From assembly GCF_003940805.1 (NCBI RefSeq), contig NZ_CP034328.1:2152001-2216000 (forward strand): a DNA stretch of 64,000 bases. The letters are read 5' to 3'. Every line of letters starts with the position of its first letter. Within the stretch, counting starts at the first letter, position 1. The translations under genes and the position numbers were made by a program. Shown piece after piece: positions 54,503 through 62,885 of this stretch. The notes below the pieces were generated by a model. The model was given only the letters and a program-made list of their open reading frames with translations. It did not search any database and was not told the DNA's origin. The stretch comes from Tabrizicola piscis (lineage in GTDB: Bacteria; Pseudomonadota; Alphaproteobacteria; Rhodobacterales; Rhodobacteraceae).

Positions 54503-55603
54503 GTGCGGCGTGTGATCTTTGCGGCAATGCTGGTGGCGGCCTGTGCGCCACGCGGCGATTTCACGGCAGCGCCCGCCGACCGGGGCTCGGCCACGCCTAC
54601 GGCCATTTTCGTCGGGACGACACGCGTCGCGGGCGAGGATGGCTTTAGCCGTGACCGGGCGGATGTCGCCAGTTTCCTGCGCTATGACATCTCGATCCCG
54701 GCAGAGCGCGAGGCCGGTACCGTGAACTGGCCGCGTCGGTCGCAAAAGCCGGATGCGGACAAGCATTTCCTTACATTGAACGAGACGCGCTTTGCTGAAC
54801 CGGTGGCGTTTCGCGGGGCCTTGCGCGATGCGATGGCCCTGCGCGGCCAAGCCGTTGCGGTGGTCTATGTCCACGGGTTCAACAACACGATGGCCGAGGG
54901 TGTCTATCGGGTCGCGCAGATGCACCATGACCTGAAGGTGCCGGGGGTGGCGATCCACTATGCCTGGCCGTCGCGCGGATCGGCCTTGGGCTATGTCTAC
55001 GACCGGGATTCGGCGTTGTTCGGGCGCGGCGGGTTTGAGGATCTGCTGGACGAAGTGGCCGCCTCCGGCGCGCGCGAGATCGTGATTGTCGCGCATTCGA
55101 TGGGGTCTGCCCTTTCGATGGAGACGCTGCGCCAGATGGCGTTGCGCGGCAATAGCCGGGCACTTTCGCGGATCAAGGGGGTGGTGCTGATCTCGCCCGA
55201 CCTTGACGTTGATCTGTTCCGGTCCATCGCGCTGGACATCGGGACGCTGCCGCAGCCCTTTGTCATCTTCGGAAGCAGCAAGGACCGGATCCTGAACCTG
55301 TCGGCCACGATATCGGGTGCGCCGGAACGGCTTGGCAATCTGGAGGACCTGACGAAAATCCAGGACCTGAAGGTGACCTATATCGACACGGCGGCCTATG
55401 ATGTGGGGGCTGGGCATTTCAACCTTGGCACCAACCCGACCCTGATAAGCCTGTTCAGCGGCATCATTGGGATCGACGCGGCACTCCGTGCGGATGAACG
55501 CTCACGCGTCGGTCTGTTCCAGGGGCTTGTCCTGACAGTGCGCAACGCGACCGAGATCGTGCTGGCACCGGTGGGGGCCATTGGCGAGGTGCAGGCGGAC
55601 TGA
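54503..55603 (+). CDS. DUF900-type alpha/beta hydrolase lipoprotein
   Basis: 366 residues. A lipobox (LVAAC, Cys14 from GTG 54503) predicts a lipid-anchored enzyme. The hydrolase domain shows VVYVHGFNNTMAEGV (oxyanion region, about 120), nucleophile AHSMGSALSMETL (about 195, Ser) and ISPDLDVDLF, the DUF900 pattern. GTG 54503 is preferred because GGAGG lies 5 bases upstream; the open frame begins at TTG 54479. Substrate not known. Repeat copy C lies after the stop. Confidence 0.85.
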   Translation: MRRVIFAAMLVAACAPRGDFTAAPADRGSATPTAIFVGTTRVAGEDGFSRDRADVASFLRYDISIPAEREAGTVNWPRRSQKPDADKHFLTLNETRFAEPVAFRGALRDAMALRGQAVAVVYVHGFNNTMAEGVYRVAQMHHDLKVPGVAIHYAWPSRGSALGYVYDRDSALFGRGGFEDLLDEVAASGAREIVIVAHSMGSALSMETLRQMALRGNSRALSRIKGVVLISPDLDVDLFRSIALDIGTLPQPFVIFGSSKDRILNLSATISGAPERLGNLEDLTKIQDLKVTYIDTAAYDVGAGHFNLGTNPTLISLFSGIIGIDAALRADERSRVGLFQGLVLTVRNATEIVLAPVGAIGEVQAD

Positions 55604-55630
55604 CACCATGCGAAGCTTGGGTGCCCGCCC

Positions 55631-55684
55631 CCGGGGGGTTTCACACCCCCCGGCCCCCCGTGGAGTATTTCCCAAAGAGCAAGC
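55631..55684 (+). repeat. Intergenic hairpin repeat, copy C (TTTCACA-loop family)
   Basis: Stem CCGGGGGG / CCCCCCGG (55631-55638, 55646-55653) with loop TTTCACA, then CCCCCCGTGGAGTATTT and a purine-rich tail. It lies between the convergent DUF900 and smr genes. Same family as copies A and B. Confidence 0.75.
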
Positions 55685-55708
55685 ACTTGGGCGGGCTATC
55701 AAAGGGCG

Positions 55709-56296
55709 CTAGCGGCGCCTGAGATAGACGTAGTAGGCACCCGAGCCGCCGTGCTTCAGATGCGCCTCGGTCACTTGCAGGACAGCCGGGCCGATTGGGG
55801 CCTGGCGCAGCCACTGCGGGACCTGGTGGCGCAGAGCCCCCATTCTTTGTGGAATGGGGCCTTGGTCATCGCGCTGTTTGCCCTTGCCAGTGATCACAAG
55901 GACAAGGCGCAGGCCTGCACTCTGCGCGTTCAGGATAAACGCCGTCAGTTCGGGATGTGCCTCGGCCAGGGTCATGCCGTGCAGGTCGATCCGCGCCTCG
56001 GGGGCAAGTTTGCCGCGTGTCATGCGACCGTGGGTCTTGGCATCCATCTGCAGCGGGGCCTGCCCGAGCGCCTGAGGCAGCGAGGGGGCAAGGTCGTGAC
56101 GTTCACGCTTGCGGGCCTTTTCACCCAAGGTGAAGGCGGGAAGTCGCGGCTTGGCGTGGGTCAGGGGTGGCGGTTCTGGCGGCGGGGCCTCGGCCGGTTT
56201 GTGAAAGATCGGGTGGTCATGCAGTGGCCGGGCGCTTTTGGCGACCGTGCGCCAAAGCTCCTCCTCCTCGGGGCGCAGGGTGCGGCGGCGGCGCAT
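55709..56296 (-). CDS. Smr-domain protein
   Basis: 195 residues. Basic, proline-rich N-terminal half (residues 1-95), then a Smr domain (small MutS-related endonuclease/nicking fold) at about 100-195: ARIDLHGMTLAEAHPELTAF with the DLHG motif and LVLVITGKGKQ. The family often acts in RNA cleavage linked to ribosome rescue or in DNA repair. Starts 5 bases after mltA in the tim44-mltA-smr operon. Confidence 0.88.
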   Translation of the reverse strand: MRRRRTLRPEEEELWRTVAKSARPLHDHPIFHKPAEAPPPEPPPLTHAKPRLPAFTLGEKARKRERHDLAPSLPQALGQAPLQMDAKTHGRMTRGKLAPEARIDLHGMTLAEAHPELTAFILNAQSAGLRLVLVITGKGKQRDDQGPIPQRMGALRHQVPQWLRQAPIGPAVLQVTEAHLKHGGSGAYYVYLRRR

Positions 56297-56301
56297 GGCC
56301 G

Positions 56302-57327
56302 TCAGCCGCCTTCCAGCATCGCGTAGGCCCGGTCGATCGGCAGCAAAAGGACCATCCGCCCGCCGTCCTTGACCGTGCCCGCAGCATCACCCGCCCCGGC
56401 CCCCGTGCCGTAGAAGATATCCGCGCGCTGCATGCCCTTGATCGCGCCACCGGTGTCTTGGGCGACCATCAGACGGCGGATCGGGGCGCGACCGTCCTTC
56501 TCGATCCAGACCGGAGCGCCAAGCGGGGTGAACTTCGGGTCGATCGCGACGGAGCGGAGGGTGGTGATCGACCGGCCCATGGCCCCGATAGGGCCATCCT
56601 GTGCGCCAAGGGTGCCGATCTGGCGAAAGAAGACGAAAGACGGGTTGCTGTGCAAAAGCTCACGCCCCGGGCCGGGGTTGCGGCGGACGTAGGACGCAAT
56701 CTCTTGGGCAGAGACCTGATCCATCGAGTGGGTGCCACGGCGGACCATCTCTTGCCCGACGGACCGGTAAGCGTGGCCATTCGCCCCGGCATAGCCAAGG
56801 CGCACCACTGTCCCATCCGTCATGCGAATGCGGCCAGAACCCTGGATCTGAAGGAAATAGACGTCAATCGGATCATCAAGCCAGGCAATTTCCAGGCCGC
56901 GGCCCGCAAGGGCACCATTGTCGATGGCGGCGCGGCTGTGGAACACCGTGCCATCGCGCAGTTCGGGCGGGCGGCGGTACAGCGGGTACTGGAAACGGCC
57001 GCTGCGGACGGGGGAGCCTTCAAGTTCAGGCTCGAAATAGCCGGTGAACAGGGCGGGGGGTTCGCCCACAACGACCGGCTTGAAGAACAGTTCAAAGAAG
57101 CTACGGGCCGAGATGTCGTCTTGCGGCACATCGGCTGCCATGGCGCAGATCGGCCGCCAGTCAGGGGCGTCGATCAGGTCACAGGTGCGCAGGAAAGACA
57201 CAAGCGCCTCGGCGTGGCGATCATCCCGCCAGCCATCCAGCGCCTCGAAGTCAAGGATCTGGGCGGGCAAGGGTGTGGCGGCCATCAGGGCCGCCACCAC
57301 AGCAAGGATGCGAAACGGCGCGCGCAT
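56302..57327 (-). CDS. mltA: Membrane-bound lytic murein transglycosylase A
   Basis: 341 residues. Cleaves the glycan strands of peptidoglycan with anhydromuramic acid formation. Signal sequence at the start, then the MltA domain with TGYFEPELEG (about 95) and FLQIQGSGRIRM, and the C-terminal 3D domain with the catalytic Asp region QDTGGAIKGMQRADIFYGTG (about 285-305). Start 57327 (MRAPFRILAV) is chosen because the longer frame runs inside the Tim44-like gene. Second of three operon genes. Confidence 0.93.
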   Translation of the reverse strand: MRAPFRILAVVAALMAATPLPAQILDFEALDGWRDDRHAEALVSFLRTCDLIDAPDWRPICAMAADVPQDDISARSFFELFFKPVVVGEPPALFTGYFEPELEGSPVRSGRFQYPLYRRPPELRDGTVFHSRAAIDNGALAGRGLEIAWLDDPIDVYFLQIQGSGRIRMTDGTVVRLGYAGANGHAYRSVGQEMVRRGTHSMDQVSAQEIASYVRRNPGPGRELLHSNPSFVFFRQIGTLGAQDGPIGAMGRSITTLRSVAIDPKFTPLGAPVWIEKDGRAPIRRLMVAQDTGGAIKGMQRADIFYGTGAGAGDAAGTVKDGGRMVLLLPIDRAYAMLEGG

Positions 57328-57337
57328 CCCAAGGCGA

Positions 57338-57997
57338 TCAGTCGCCGGTGGCGACAAGTTGCCAGTTCGGATCGTCAATCCCCATGCGGCGGGCGAAGGT
57401 CCAGATGTCACGCTGGCGCTTGATCTCACGCGGGTTGCCCTCGACGATTTCGCCGGCCTTGTTGCGCACGACATAGGTCTGTTCACCAACGAAGCGGACC
57501 GAGATTTCCGCCATGCCGCTGTCCTTGTTGAAGGTGGCATCGTGCAGGACAAGTTCCTTCATGCCTACAAAGCTGGCATCAACCGTCAGGCCTTCCTGTT
57601 CGCGGGCGGCGATGGCTTCGGCAAAACTGGCTTCGACGTCATCGGCAAGGAACGGGCGGATCGAATCCAGATCGCCGCGTTCGTAGGCCATCAGGATCAT
57701 TTCATAGGCACTGCGCGCGCCTTCCAGAAAGGGCGTCACGGCAAAGGACGGTTCGGCCTGCTTCATCGCCTGGAGCGCGCGGGCCGCGTCCGATCCTTCG
57801 GGAACATGGTCGATAATATCCCGGTCAGCGCCACCTTCGATCACTTCGAAATCGCGGCGAACACGCGGACGCACGTCGTCCAGCAGGATCGGCGGCTTTT
57901 CAAAACCGTCGCGGGTGCCAAGGACGGACCGCAGCTTGAGGATGAGGAAGATCGCGATCCCGGCAAGGACCAGGAGTTGGATCAGGGACCCGTTCAT
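57338..57997 (-). CDS. Tim44-like domain protein (TimA)
   Basis: 219 residues. An N-terminal membrane helix (residues about 4-22) and a linker lead to a Tim44-like domain (about 75-215: PFLEGARSAYEMILMAYERGDLDSIRPFLADDV). Mitochondrial Tim44 docks Hsp70 at the import channel; bacterial TimA is an inner-membrane protein of unclear function. It is the first gene of tim44-mltA-smr and lies divergent to fxsA, an arrangement conserved in alphaproteobacteria. Confidence 0.9.
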   Translation of the reverse strand: MNGSLIQLLVLAGIAIFLILKLRSVLGTRDGFEKPPILLDDVRPRVRRDFEVIEGGADRDIIDHVPEGSDAARALQAMKQAEPSFAVTPFLEGARSAYEMILMAYERGDLDSIRPFLADDVEASFAEAIAAREQEGLTVDASFVGMKELVLHDATFNKDSGMAEISVRFVGEQTYVVRNKAGEIVEGNPREIKRQRDIWTFARRMGIDDPNWQLVATGD

Positions 57998-58113
57998 TGA
58001 AGACCTCTGAAGGCTTGATGCTTTGATGGGCTTGCGCCCGGTTACCTCCTATGTAGGGTGGGGGGCGCGTGAAGTCTACCAGTGGACAGGCGGAAAGCCG
58101 AGGGGATACGGAG

Positions 58114-58572
58114 ATGTGGGTTTTTCTGGCAATTTTGGCGGTGCCGCTGATCGAGATCGGGCTTTTTGTCCAACTTGGCGGGGCAATCGGCCTGTGGCCG
58201 ACCCTGATATGGGTCATCCTTTCTGCCGCCTTCGGAATTCTGATCCTGAAGGGCGTGGCAATGACCGGATCGGTGACACTAAGCCGCAGCATGCATGAGC
58301 TGAACAATCCGCTGTCCCCGGTCGCAAATCGGGTGATGGTGGTTTTTGGCGGTGCGCTTTTGATCCTGCCGGGGTTCTTCACCGATGCGCTCGGCCTGTT
58401 GCTGCTGATTCCCCCGATCCGGATGCTGCTGATCAAGCTGATCGGACGCCGCCTGAGCCCGGTTGCGACGATGGCGACGCAGACAACGATCATCGAAGGC
58501 GAATGGCAGGAGGCCAAGCCTGAAAATCCGACATCTCCGGGCAACCCGCCATCCGAAGTGACGCGGCATTGA
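58114..58572 (+). CDS. fxsA: FxsA family membrane protein
   Basis: 152 residues with membrane helices at about 2-20, 25-45 and 70-105, and a polar C-terminal tail rich in Pro/Glu. The sequence LIEIGLFVQLGG and PGFFTDALGLLLLIPPIR are typical of FxsA, which in E. coli affects phage F exclusion of T7. ATG 58114 follows GGAG; the 15-codon upstream extension is unlikely. Followed by secB. Confidence 0.88.
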   Translation: MWVFLAILAVPLIEIGLFVQLGGAIGLWPTLIWVILSAAFGILILKGVAMTGSVTLSRSMHELNNPLSPVANRVMVVFGGALLILPGFFTDALGLLLLIPPIRMLLIKLIGRRLSPVATMATQTTIIEGEWQEAKPENPTSPGNPPSEVTRH

Positions 58573-58626
58573 GGGCGCTGGCCCGACCTGCTAAACACCC
58601 GGCAAATTCCTGAAGGAGCGTGCCAG

Positions 58627-59142
58627 ATGGCAGAAGAAACCCAATCGGGCAATGGAACCGCTGCGGCAACCCCGCCGCAGATTCGCATGCAAGTGCTGGC
58701 ACAATATGTGCGTGACCTGTCGTTCGAAAATCTGGTCGTGCAGAAGGGCCTGAGCGGGTCCGAGGTCCAGCCTGACATTCAGGTGGCCGTCAGCCTTGAT
58801 GCGCGGAAGCGGTCCGTTGCGAACCAGTATGACGTTGTCACCAAGTTCAAGGTCACCTCGCGCAACAAGGTGAATTCCGAGACGCTGTTCCTGCTTGAGC
58901 TGGAATATGGCGGCACCTTTCACATCGAAGGCGTGGCCGATGACCAGCTGCACCCGTTCCTGCTGATCGAATGTCCGCGGATGCTGTTCCCCTATGTGCG
59001 GCGCATCATCTCGGACGTGACGCGCGACGGGGGCTTCCCGCCGCTGAACGTGGATCAGGTGGATTTCATGGCGCTGTATCGCCAGGAACTTGCCCGCCGC
59101 GCCCAGACGCAGGCCGCAACGCCGGTTGAAAAGGCCAACTAA
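58627..59142 (+). CDS. secB: Protein-export chaperone SecB
   Basis: 171 residues. Holds precursors unfolded and delivers them to SecA (gene in this window at 5215). SecB hallmarks: QIRMQVLAQYVRDLSFENL near residue 20-38, LELEYGGTFHIEG (about 90) and CPRMLFPYVRRIISDVTRDGGFPPL (about 118-142; given by its ends). Preceded by GGAGCG at 58616. Ends 6 bases before the convergent dnaQ stop. Confidence 0.96.
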   Translation: MAEETQSGNGTAAATPPQIRMQVLAQYVRDLSFENLVVQKGLSGSEVQPDIQVAVSLDARKRSVANQYDVVTKFKVTSRNKVNSETLFLLELEYGGTFHIEGVADDQLHPFLLIECPRMLFPYVRRIISDVTRDGGFPPLNVDQVDFMALYRQELARRAQTQAATPVEKAN

Positions 59143-59148
59143 GGCCTG

Positions 59149-59844
59149 TCACCCCCGCTTTGACCAGATGGCCGCATCGCCCAGCTTTGCGACCATCGCT
59201 TCATGCGCCGCGATCTCATCTGCCATGATCCGCGGCGCAAGGGGAACCGGTCGCGGCTTTGGCCGCCAGACGATTTCCGCCTGACCGTTCGGCCGCGGGT
59301 TCGCTGCAGCCCCGCCAAGCACCAGATCGGGCTGCCGCCCGCCAACCAGTTCCAGATACACCTCGGCCAGAATTTCGCTGTCCAGCAAAGCGCCGTGCTT
59401 CTCGCGCATCGAGTTGTCGATGTTGAAGCGGCGGCAAAGTGCGTCAAGCGAGGCCGGAGAGCCGGGATACTTTGACCGGGCGATCAGCAGCGTATCGGTC
59501 GCGCGGGCCGTGGGCAGGGTGGGCAGACCAGCGCGGGAAAGTTCGTGGTTCAGAAACTTCATGTCGAAGGCGGCGTTGTGGATGACCAGCGGCGCGTCGG
59601 CGATGAAATCAAGGAAGGCACGGCCGATGCTGGCAAACACGGGTTTGTCGCGCAGAAAGTCATCGCCCAGGCCGTGCACTTCGAACGCCTCTTTCGGCAT
59701 GCTGCGTTCGGGGTTGATGTACTGGTGATAGGTCCGGCCGGTAGGCAGGTGGTTCATCAGCTCCACCGCGCCGATTTCGACAATGCGGTGGCCCTCTGCC
59801 GGTTCAAAACCGGTGGTTTCGGTATCAAGGACGATCTCACGCAT
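59149..59844 (-). CDS. dnaQ: DNA polymerase III epsilon subunit (3'-5' proofreading exonuclease)
   Basis: 231 residues. DEDDh exonuclease: ExoI motif [11 protein letters not shown] (Asp, Glu), Exo[16 protein letters not shown], Exo[20 protein letters not shown] with the catalytic His and Asp. Start 59844 ([12 protein letters not shown]) overlaps coaE by 8 bases; the open frame extends 37 codons upstream inside coaE. Last gene of maf-aroE-coaE-dnaQ. Confidence 0.95.
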   Translation of the reverse strand: MREIVLDTETTGFEPAEGHRIVEIGAVELMNHLPTGRTYHQYINPERSMPKEAFEVHGLGDDFLRDKPVFASIGRAFLDFIADAPLVIHNAAFDMKFLNHELSRAGLPTLPTARATDTLLIARSKYPGSPASLDALCRRFNIDNSMREKHGALLDSEILAEVYLELVGGRQPDLVLGGAAANPRPNGQAEIVWRPKPRPVPLAPRIMADEIAAHEAMVAKLGDAAIWSKRG

Positions 59845-60436
59845 CTTTGGCAACCCGTCTGGAAATGTCAGCCAGCACATCCTTGACCGCCGCGCGGGCG
59901 GCTTCAAGGGCGGTGGCGGGGATGATGTAATCCGCCCGGGCGCGCTTTTCGGCATCGGGCATCTGGCGTGAGAGGATCAACTGAAACTCTGCCTCAGTCA
60001 TTCCGCGCGACAGGACGCGGTCGCGCTGCACCTCGGGTGGGGCGGTGACGACGGCGACGGCGTCACAGTCCCGGTCAATGCCGGATTCGTACAGCAGCGG
60101 GACATCAAGCAGAACAATCGGCGCCTCGCGGTTAGCCACAAGGAACTGCGCGCGATCTTCAGCGACAAGCGGGTGCACAGCAGCATTCAGGCGGTCCAGC
60201 GACGCGGGATCGGCGGCGATCAGCGCCCGCAACCTTGGGCGGCTCACGCTGCCGTCGCTGTCAATCACGTCAGGAAAGAGCTGGGCCACCGCCCGCGCAG
60301 CGGGCTGGCCGGGGGCGTATAGGCGGTGGACCGCAGCGTCAGCGTCCCAGACGGGGATGCCCTCAGCGGCGAACATCGCGGCCGTGGTGGACTTCCCCAT
60401 GCCGATGGAGCCGGTCAGGCCAAGCCGAAACGTCAT
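59837..60436 (-). CDS. coaE: Dephospho-CoA kinase
   Basis: 199 residues. Phosphorylates dephospho-CoA in the last step of CoA synthesis. P-loop [14 protein letters not shown] (about 6-19), [13 protein letters not shown], and [12 protein letters not shown] (about 105-118). Overlaps aroE by 4 bases (ATGA) and dnaQ by 8. The window also carries a CoA-pyrophosphatase-type Nudix gene (39638), unlinked. Confidence 0.95.
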   Translation of the reverse strand: MTFRLGLTGSIGMGKSTTAAMFAAEGIPVWDADAAVHRLYAPGQPAARAVAQLFPDVIDSDGSVSRPRLRALIAADPASLDRLNAAVHPLVAEDRAQFLVANREAPIVLLDVPLLYESGIDRDCDAVAVVTAPPEVQRDRVLSRGMTEAEFQLILSRQMPDAEKRARADYIIPATALEAARAAVKDVLADISRRVAKDA

Positions 60437-61272
60437 GCCTGAAGCACGGCCTTGCGGGTCGCCTCGTCCACCTCGGGGCGGACACCGAACCAGCGTTCAA
60501 ATCCCGGCGCGGCCTGATGCAGGAGCATGCCCAGACCGTCGACAACGGTGCAGCCCTTCGCCTCAGCCTCGATCAGGAACTGCGTTTTCAGGGGGGTATA
60601 GACAAGATCCGTGACGAGGGCGCGCGGATTGAGCTTGTCCAGCGGCACGCGGAAATCAGGCTTGCCGGTCATCCCAAGCGAGGTGGTGTTGACCACCGTT
60701 GCAGCGTCTTCAAGCAGATTGGACGCCTGCACCCATTCATGGACATGCACCTTGGCCCCGAAATCTGACCGCAGCGCATCAGCGCGGGGCCGGGTGCGGT
60801 TGGCAAGGCGGATTTCCGGGACACCCACCTCGATCAAAGCGGCGATGACGGCGCGCGCAGCACCGCCTGCCCCAAGCACCACGGCTGGCCCGGACGCCGG
60901 CGCCCAATGCGCTGCGTTCTGCCGCAAGTTGGCGATGAAGCCGGACCCGTCAGTATTGTCGGCGTGGATCTTGCCGTCCTTGCGGAAGATCAGCGTGTTG
61001 GCCGCCCCGATCAGCGCCGCGCGGTCGGTCACGATATCCGCAATCTGCAGGATCGCCTCCTTGTGCGGGATCGTCACGTTCAGCCCGACAAAGCCAAGGC
61101 GTGGCAAGGTGCGGATCAGTTCGGGCAGATCACCGGGGGCGATGTCGATGGGGATGTAATGACCCTTCAGCCCATAACGACGCAGCCAGTACCCATGCAA
61201 TGCCGGGCTGCGGCTGTGGGCAATCGGGTGGCCAATGACACCGGCGAGCGGGATGCGGGGAAGGTCGGTCAT
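60433..61272 (-). CDS. aroE: Shikimate dehydrogenase
   Basis: 279 residues. Reduces 3-dehydroshikimate in aromatic amino-acid synthesis. Substrate residues in HSRSPALHGYWL (about 16) and the catalytic Lys in NVTIPHKEAIL (about 70), with NADP loop VLGAGGAARAV (about 128). Start 61272 (MTDLPRIPLAG) overlaps the maf stop as ATGA, better than the in-frame ATG at 61302. Confidence 0.95.
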   Translation of the reverse strand: MTDLPRIPLAGVIGHPIAHSRSPALHGYWLRRYGLKGHYIPIDIAPGDLPELIRTLPRLGFVGLNVTIPHKEAILQIADIVTDRAALIGAANTLIFRKDGKIHADNTDGSGFIANLRQNAAHWAPASGPAVVLGAGGAARAVIAALIEVGVPEIRLANRTRPRADALRSDFGAKVHVHEWVQASNLLEDAATVVNTTSLGMTGKPDFRVPLDKLNPRALVTDLVYTPLKTQFLIEAEAKGCTVVDGLGMLLHQAAPGFERWFGVRPEVDEATRKAVLQA

Positions 61273-61862
61273 CTGGCGATCATGCCCCGAGTTCCCAGCC
61301 ATGCCAACAGTGGCAACAAGGGCAGGCCAAGAATGGTGAAATGATCGCCGACGATGGCAGAGAACAGCCGAACGCCCTCTTCCTCGATCTTGTAGCAGCC
61401 GACAGAATGGCGGACGCTGTCCCAGTTCCGGGCCAGATAAGCGTCGATATAGCCGTCTGTCAGGTCATGCATGGTCAGCCGCGCCTCGGCCACATGCCGC
61501 CAGACGGGTTCGGCGTTTTCATAGGCGACGATGGCGGACAGCAGGCGGTGCGACTTGCCGCGCAGCAGGCGCAAATGGTCGCGCGCCTGATCCGGGCTTT
61601 CAGGCTTGGCAAAGATCGTTCCTTCAAACTCCAGCACCTGGTCGCAGCCAAGGACAAGATCAGCCGGACGGCGGTCTGCCACCTTGCGGGCCTTCATCTC
61701 AGCCAGAGCATCGGCCACATCACGCGGCTTCGCCCCTTCTGCCAGCAACGACACCCGCGCCGTTTCTTCATCGACCCGGGGGGCGACCGTTTCAACCTCC
61801 AGCCCTGCGGAACGCAGAAGCTGCAGACGGATCGGCGAGGTGGAGGCAAGGACAAAAGCCAT
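61269..61862 (-). CDS. maf: Maf/YceF-type nucleoside-triphosphate pyrophosphatase
   Basis: 197 residues. Maf house-cleaning NTP pyrophosphatase: LASTSPIRLQLLRSAGLEV (phosphate loop, about 3-21), DLVLGCDQVLEFEGTIF (about 70-85) and HSVGCYKIEEEGVRLF, closer to the YceF (7-methyl-GTP) than to the dTTP/UTP branch. Start 61862; 26 extra upstream codons in the frame are unsupported. First gene left of the candidate replication origin, transcribed away from it. Confidence 0.9.
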   Translation of the reverse strand: MAFVLASTSPIRLQLLRSAGLEVETVAPRVDEETARVSLLAEGAKPRDVADALAEMKARKVADRRPADLVLGCDQVLEFEGTIFAKPESPDQARDHLRLLRGKSHRLLSAIVAYENAEPVWRHVAEARLTMHDLTDGYIDAYLARNWDSVRHSVGCYKIEEEGVRLFSAIVGDHFTILGLPLLPLLAWLGTRGMIAR

Positions 61863-62275
61863 GGGAAAGCCTGTGCATATCCGCGCTTTGTTCCGCGGGA
61901 GGAAAGAGGGGCGAAAGGGCGTCAGCAGCCCCTGGGCCAAGTTTCAAGCCGCACCACGGCCTTCGGGCGAGAGATATCCCGCTGTGCACGGGCTTGTCAC
62001 GGGGTTTGGGACAATCGCCTTATCCCCGGGGAGGAAACTGCATGATGTAATGGCATGTGGACCAGGATGCTGCATAAGTCGCTGATAATGCATCTGTTTT
62101 TGGTGAACAATCAGGGATCTCAAAGACTGTCCCGAGATCATCCACAGGTTGCGGCTTGTGGGTGGACCTGTGGGCCATCTGCCGCATCCCTTTCTGCACA
62201 GGCCCTACATCATCATCATTTCTTCTTTCAAATCTTCTTATTAGAAGAAAGCAGGGACAAAGCAGGTTGGATCGA
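61863..62275. other. Candidate chromosomal replication origin (oriC) between maf and hemJ
   Basis: The 413-bp gap has no gene. DnaA-box-like 9-mers (TTATNCACA): 61872-61880 (minus) one mismatch; 62138-62146 (plus, TCATCCACA) one mismatch; 62192-62200 (plus, TTCTGCACA) one mismatch; two more with two mismatches at 62020-62028 and 62056-62064. A 45-base tract at 62206-62250 is 76% A+T in a GC-rich genome and contains CATCATCATCAT and a TCTTCT/AGAAGA stem; it could be the unwinding element. Genes on both sides are transcribed away from it. Synteny (rho-hemJ versus maf-aroE-coaE-dnaQ) matches the region flanking the Caulobacter origin. No CtrA-like TTAA-N7-TTAA was seen. Confidence 0.65.
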
Positions 62276-62728
62276 ATGATCACGGATTGGCTGGCGGAAT
62301 GGTATCTGGTGACGAAATCGCTGCATGTGATTGCAGTGATTACCTGGATGGCGGGGATCTTCTACCTGCCCCGGCTTTTCGTCTACCACGCCGAACAGGT
62401 GGAAACCGGCACGCGGACGGACAGCATGTTCCAGACGATGGAGCGTCGGCTTCTCCGGGGGATCATGAACCCGTCGCTGATTGCCACCTGGGTCTTTGGC
62501 CTGGCGCTGGTGATGACGCCGGGGATCGTCGACTGGTCGATGCTTTGGCCCTGGGTCAAGGCGGCGGCCGTGTTGGGGATGACGGCCTTTCATGGTTGGC
62601 TGGCCGTGCGGCGCAAGGACTTTGCCAATGGCGCCAACCAGAAAAGCGGGCGGCACTATCGGCTGATGAACGAAGTGCCGACGGTGCTGATGGTGGTCAT
62701 CGTCTTTGGCGTCATCGTGAAGTGGTAG
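62276..62728 (+). CDS. hemJ: Protoporphyrinogen oxidase HemJ
   Basis: 150 residues with four hydrophobic helices. HemJ (UPF0093) oxidises protoporphyrinogen IX and is haem-associated at the inner membrane. The conserved His/Lys pattern TKSLHVIAVITWMAGIFYLPRLFVYH (about 14-39; given by its ends) includes the two key His residues; NEVPTVLMVVIVFGVIVKW ends the protein. Start ATG 62276 follows AGGTTGG. Supplies substrate for hemH (28571). Confidence 0.92.
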   Translation: MITDWLAEWYLVTKSLHVIAVITWMAGIFYLPRLFVYHAEQVETGTRTDSMFQTMERRLLRGIMNPSLIATWVFGLALVMTPGIVDWSMLWPWVKAAAVLGMTAFHGWLAVRRKDFANGANQKSGRHYRLMNEVPTVLMVVIVFGVIVKW

Positions 62729-62885
62729 GGCCGGGCACCCCGCTGGGACGTTGACTTCCGGCCTGCCCCCGGTGTAAAGCGCCAAGAGCTAGACCGTCCG
62801 GTCAAAGCGCCCCCCGTTTCAGCCCTGTGATGATCTGCCCCTGACAGGGCCGATCCGTCCAAGCCATTCCTCCCAAGGACACTCG

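Noticed and set aside
62206..62250. DnaA-trio element
   Set aside because: The CATCATCATCAT run is trinucleotide-repetitive but does not match the TAG-type trio motif in the right polarity.
61863..62275. CtrA sites and CcrM (GANTC) sites as in the Caulobacter origin
   Set aside because: I found no TTAA-N7-TTAA and no GANTC cluster in the gap; the origin call rests on DnaA-box-like sites, the AT tract and synteny.
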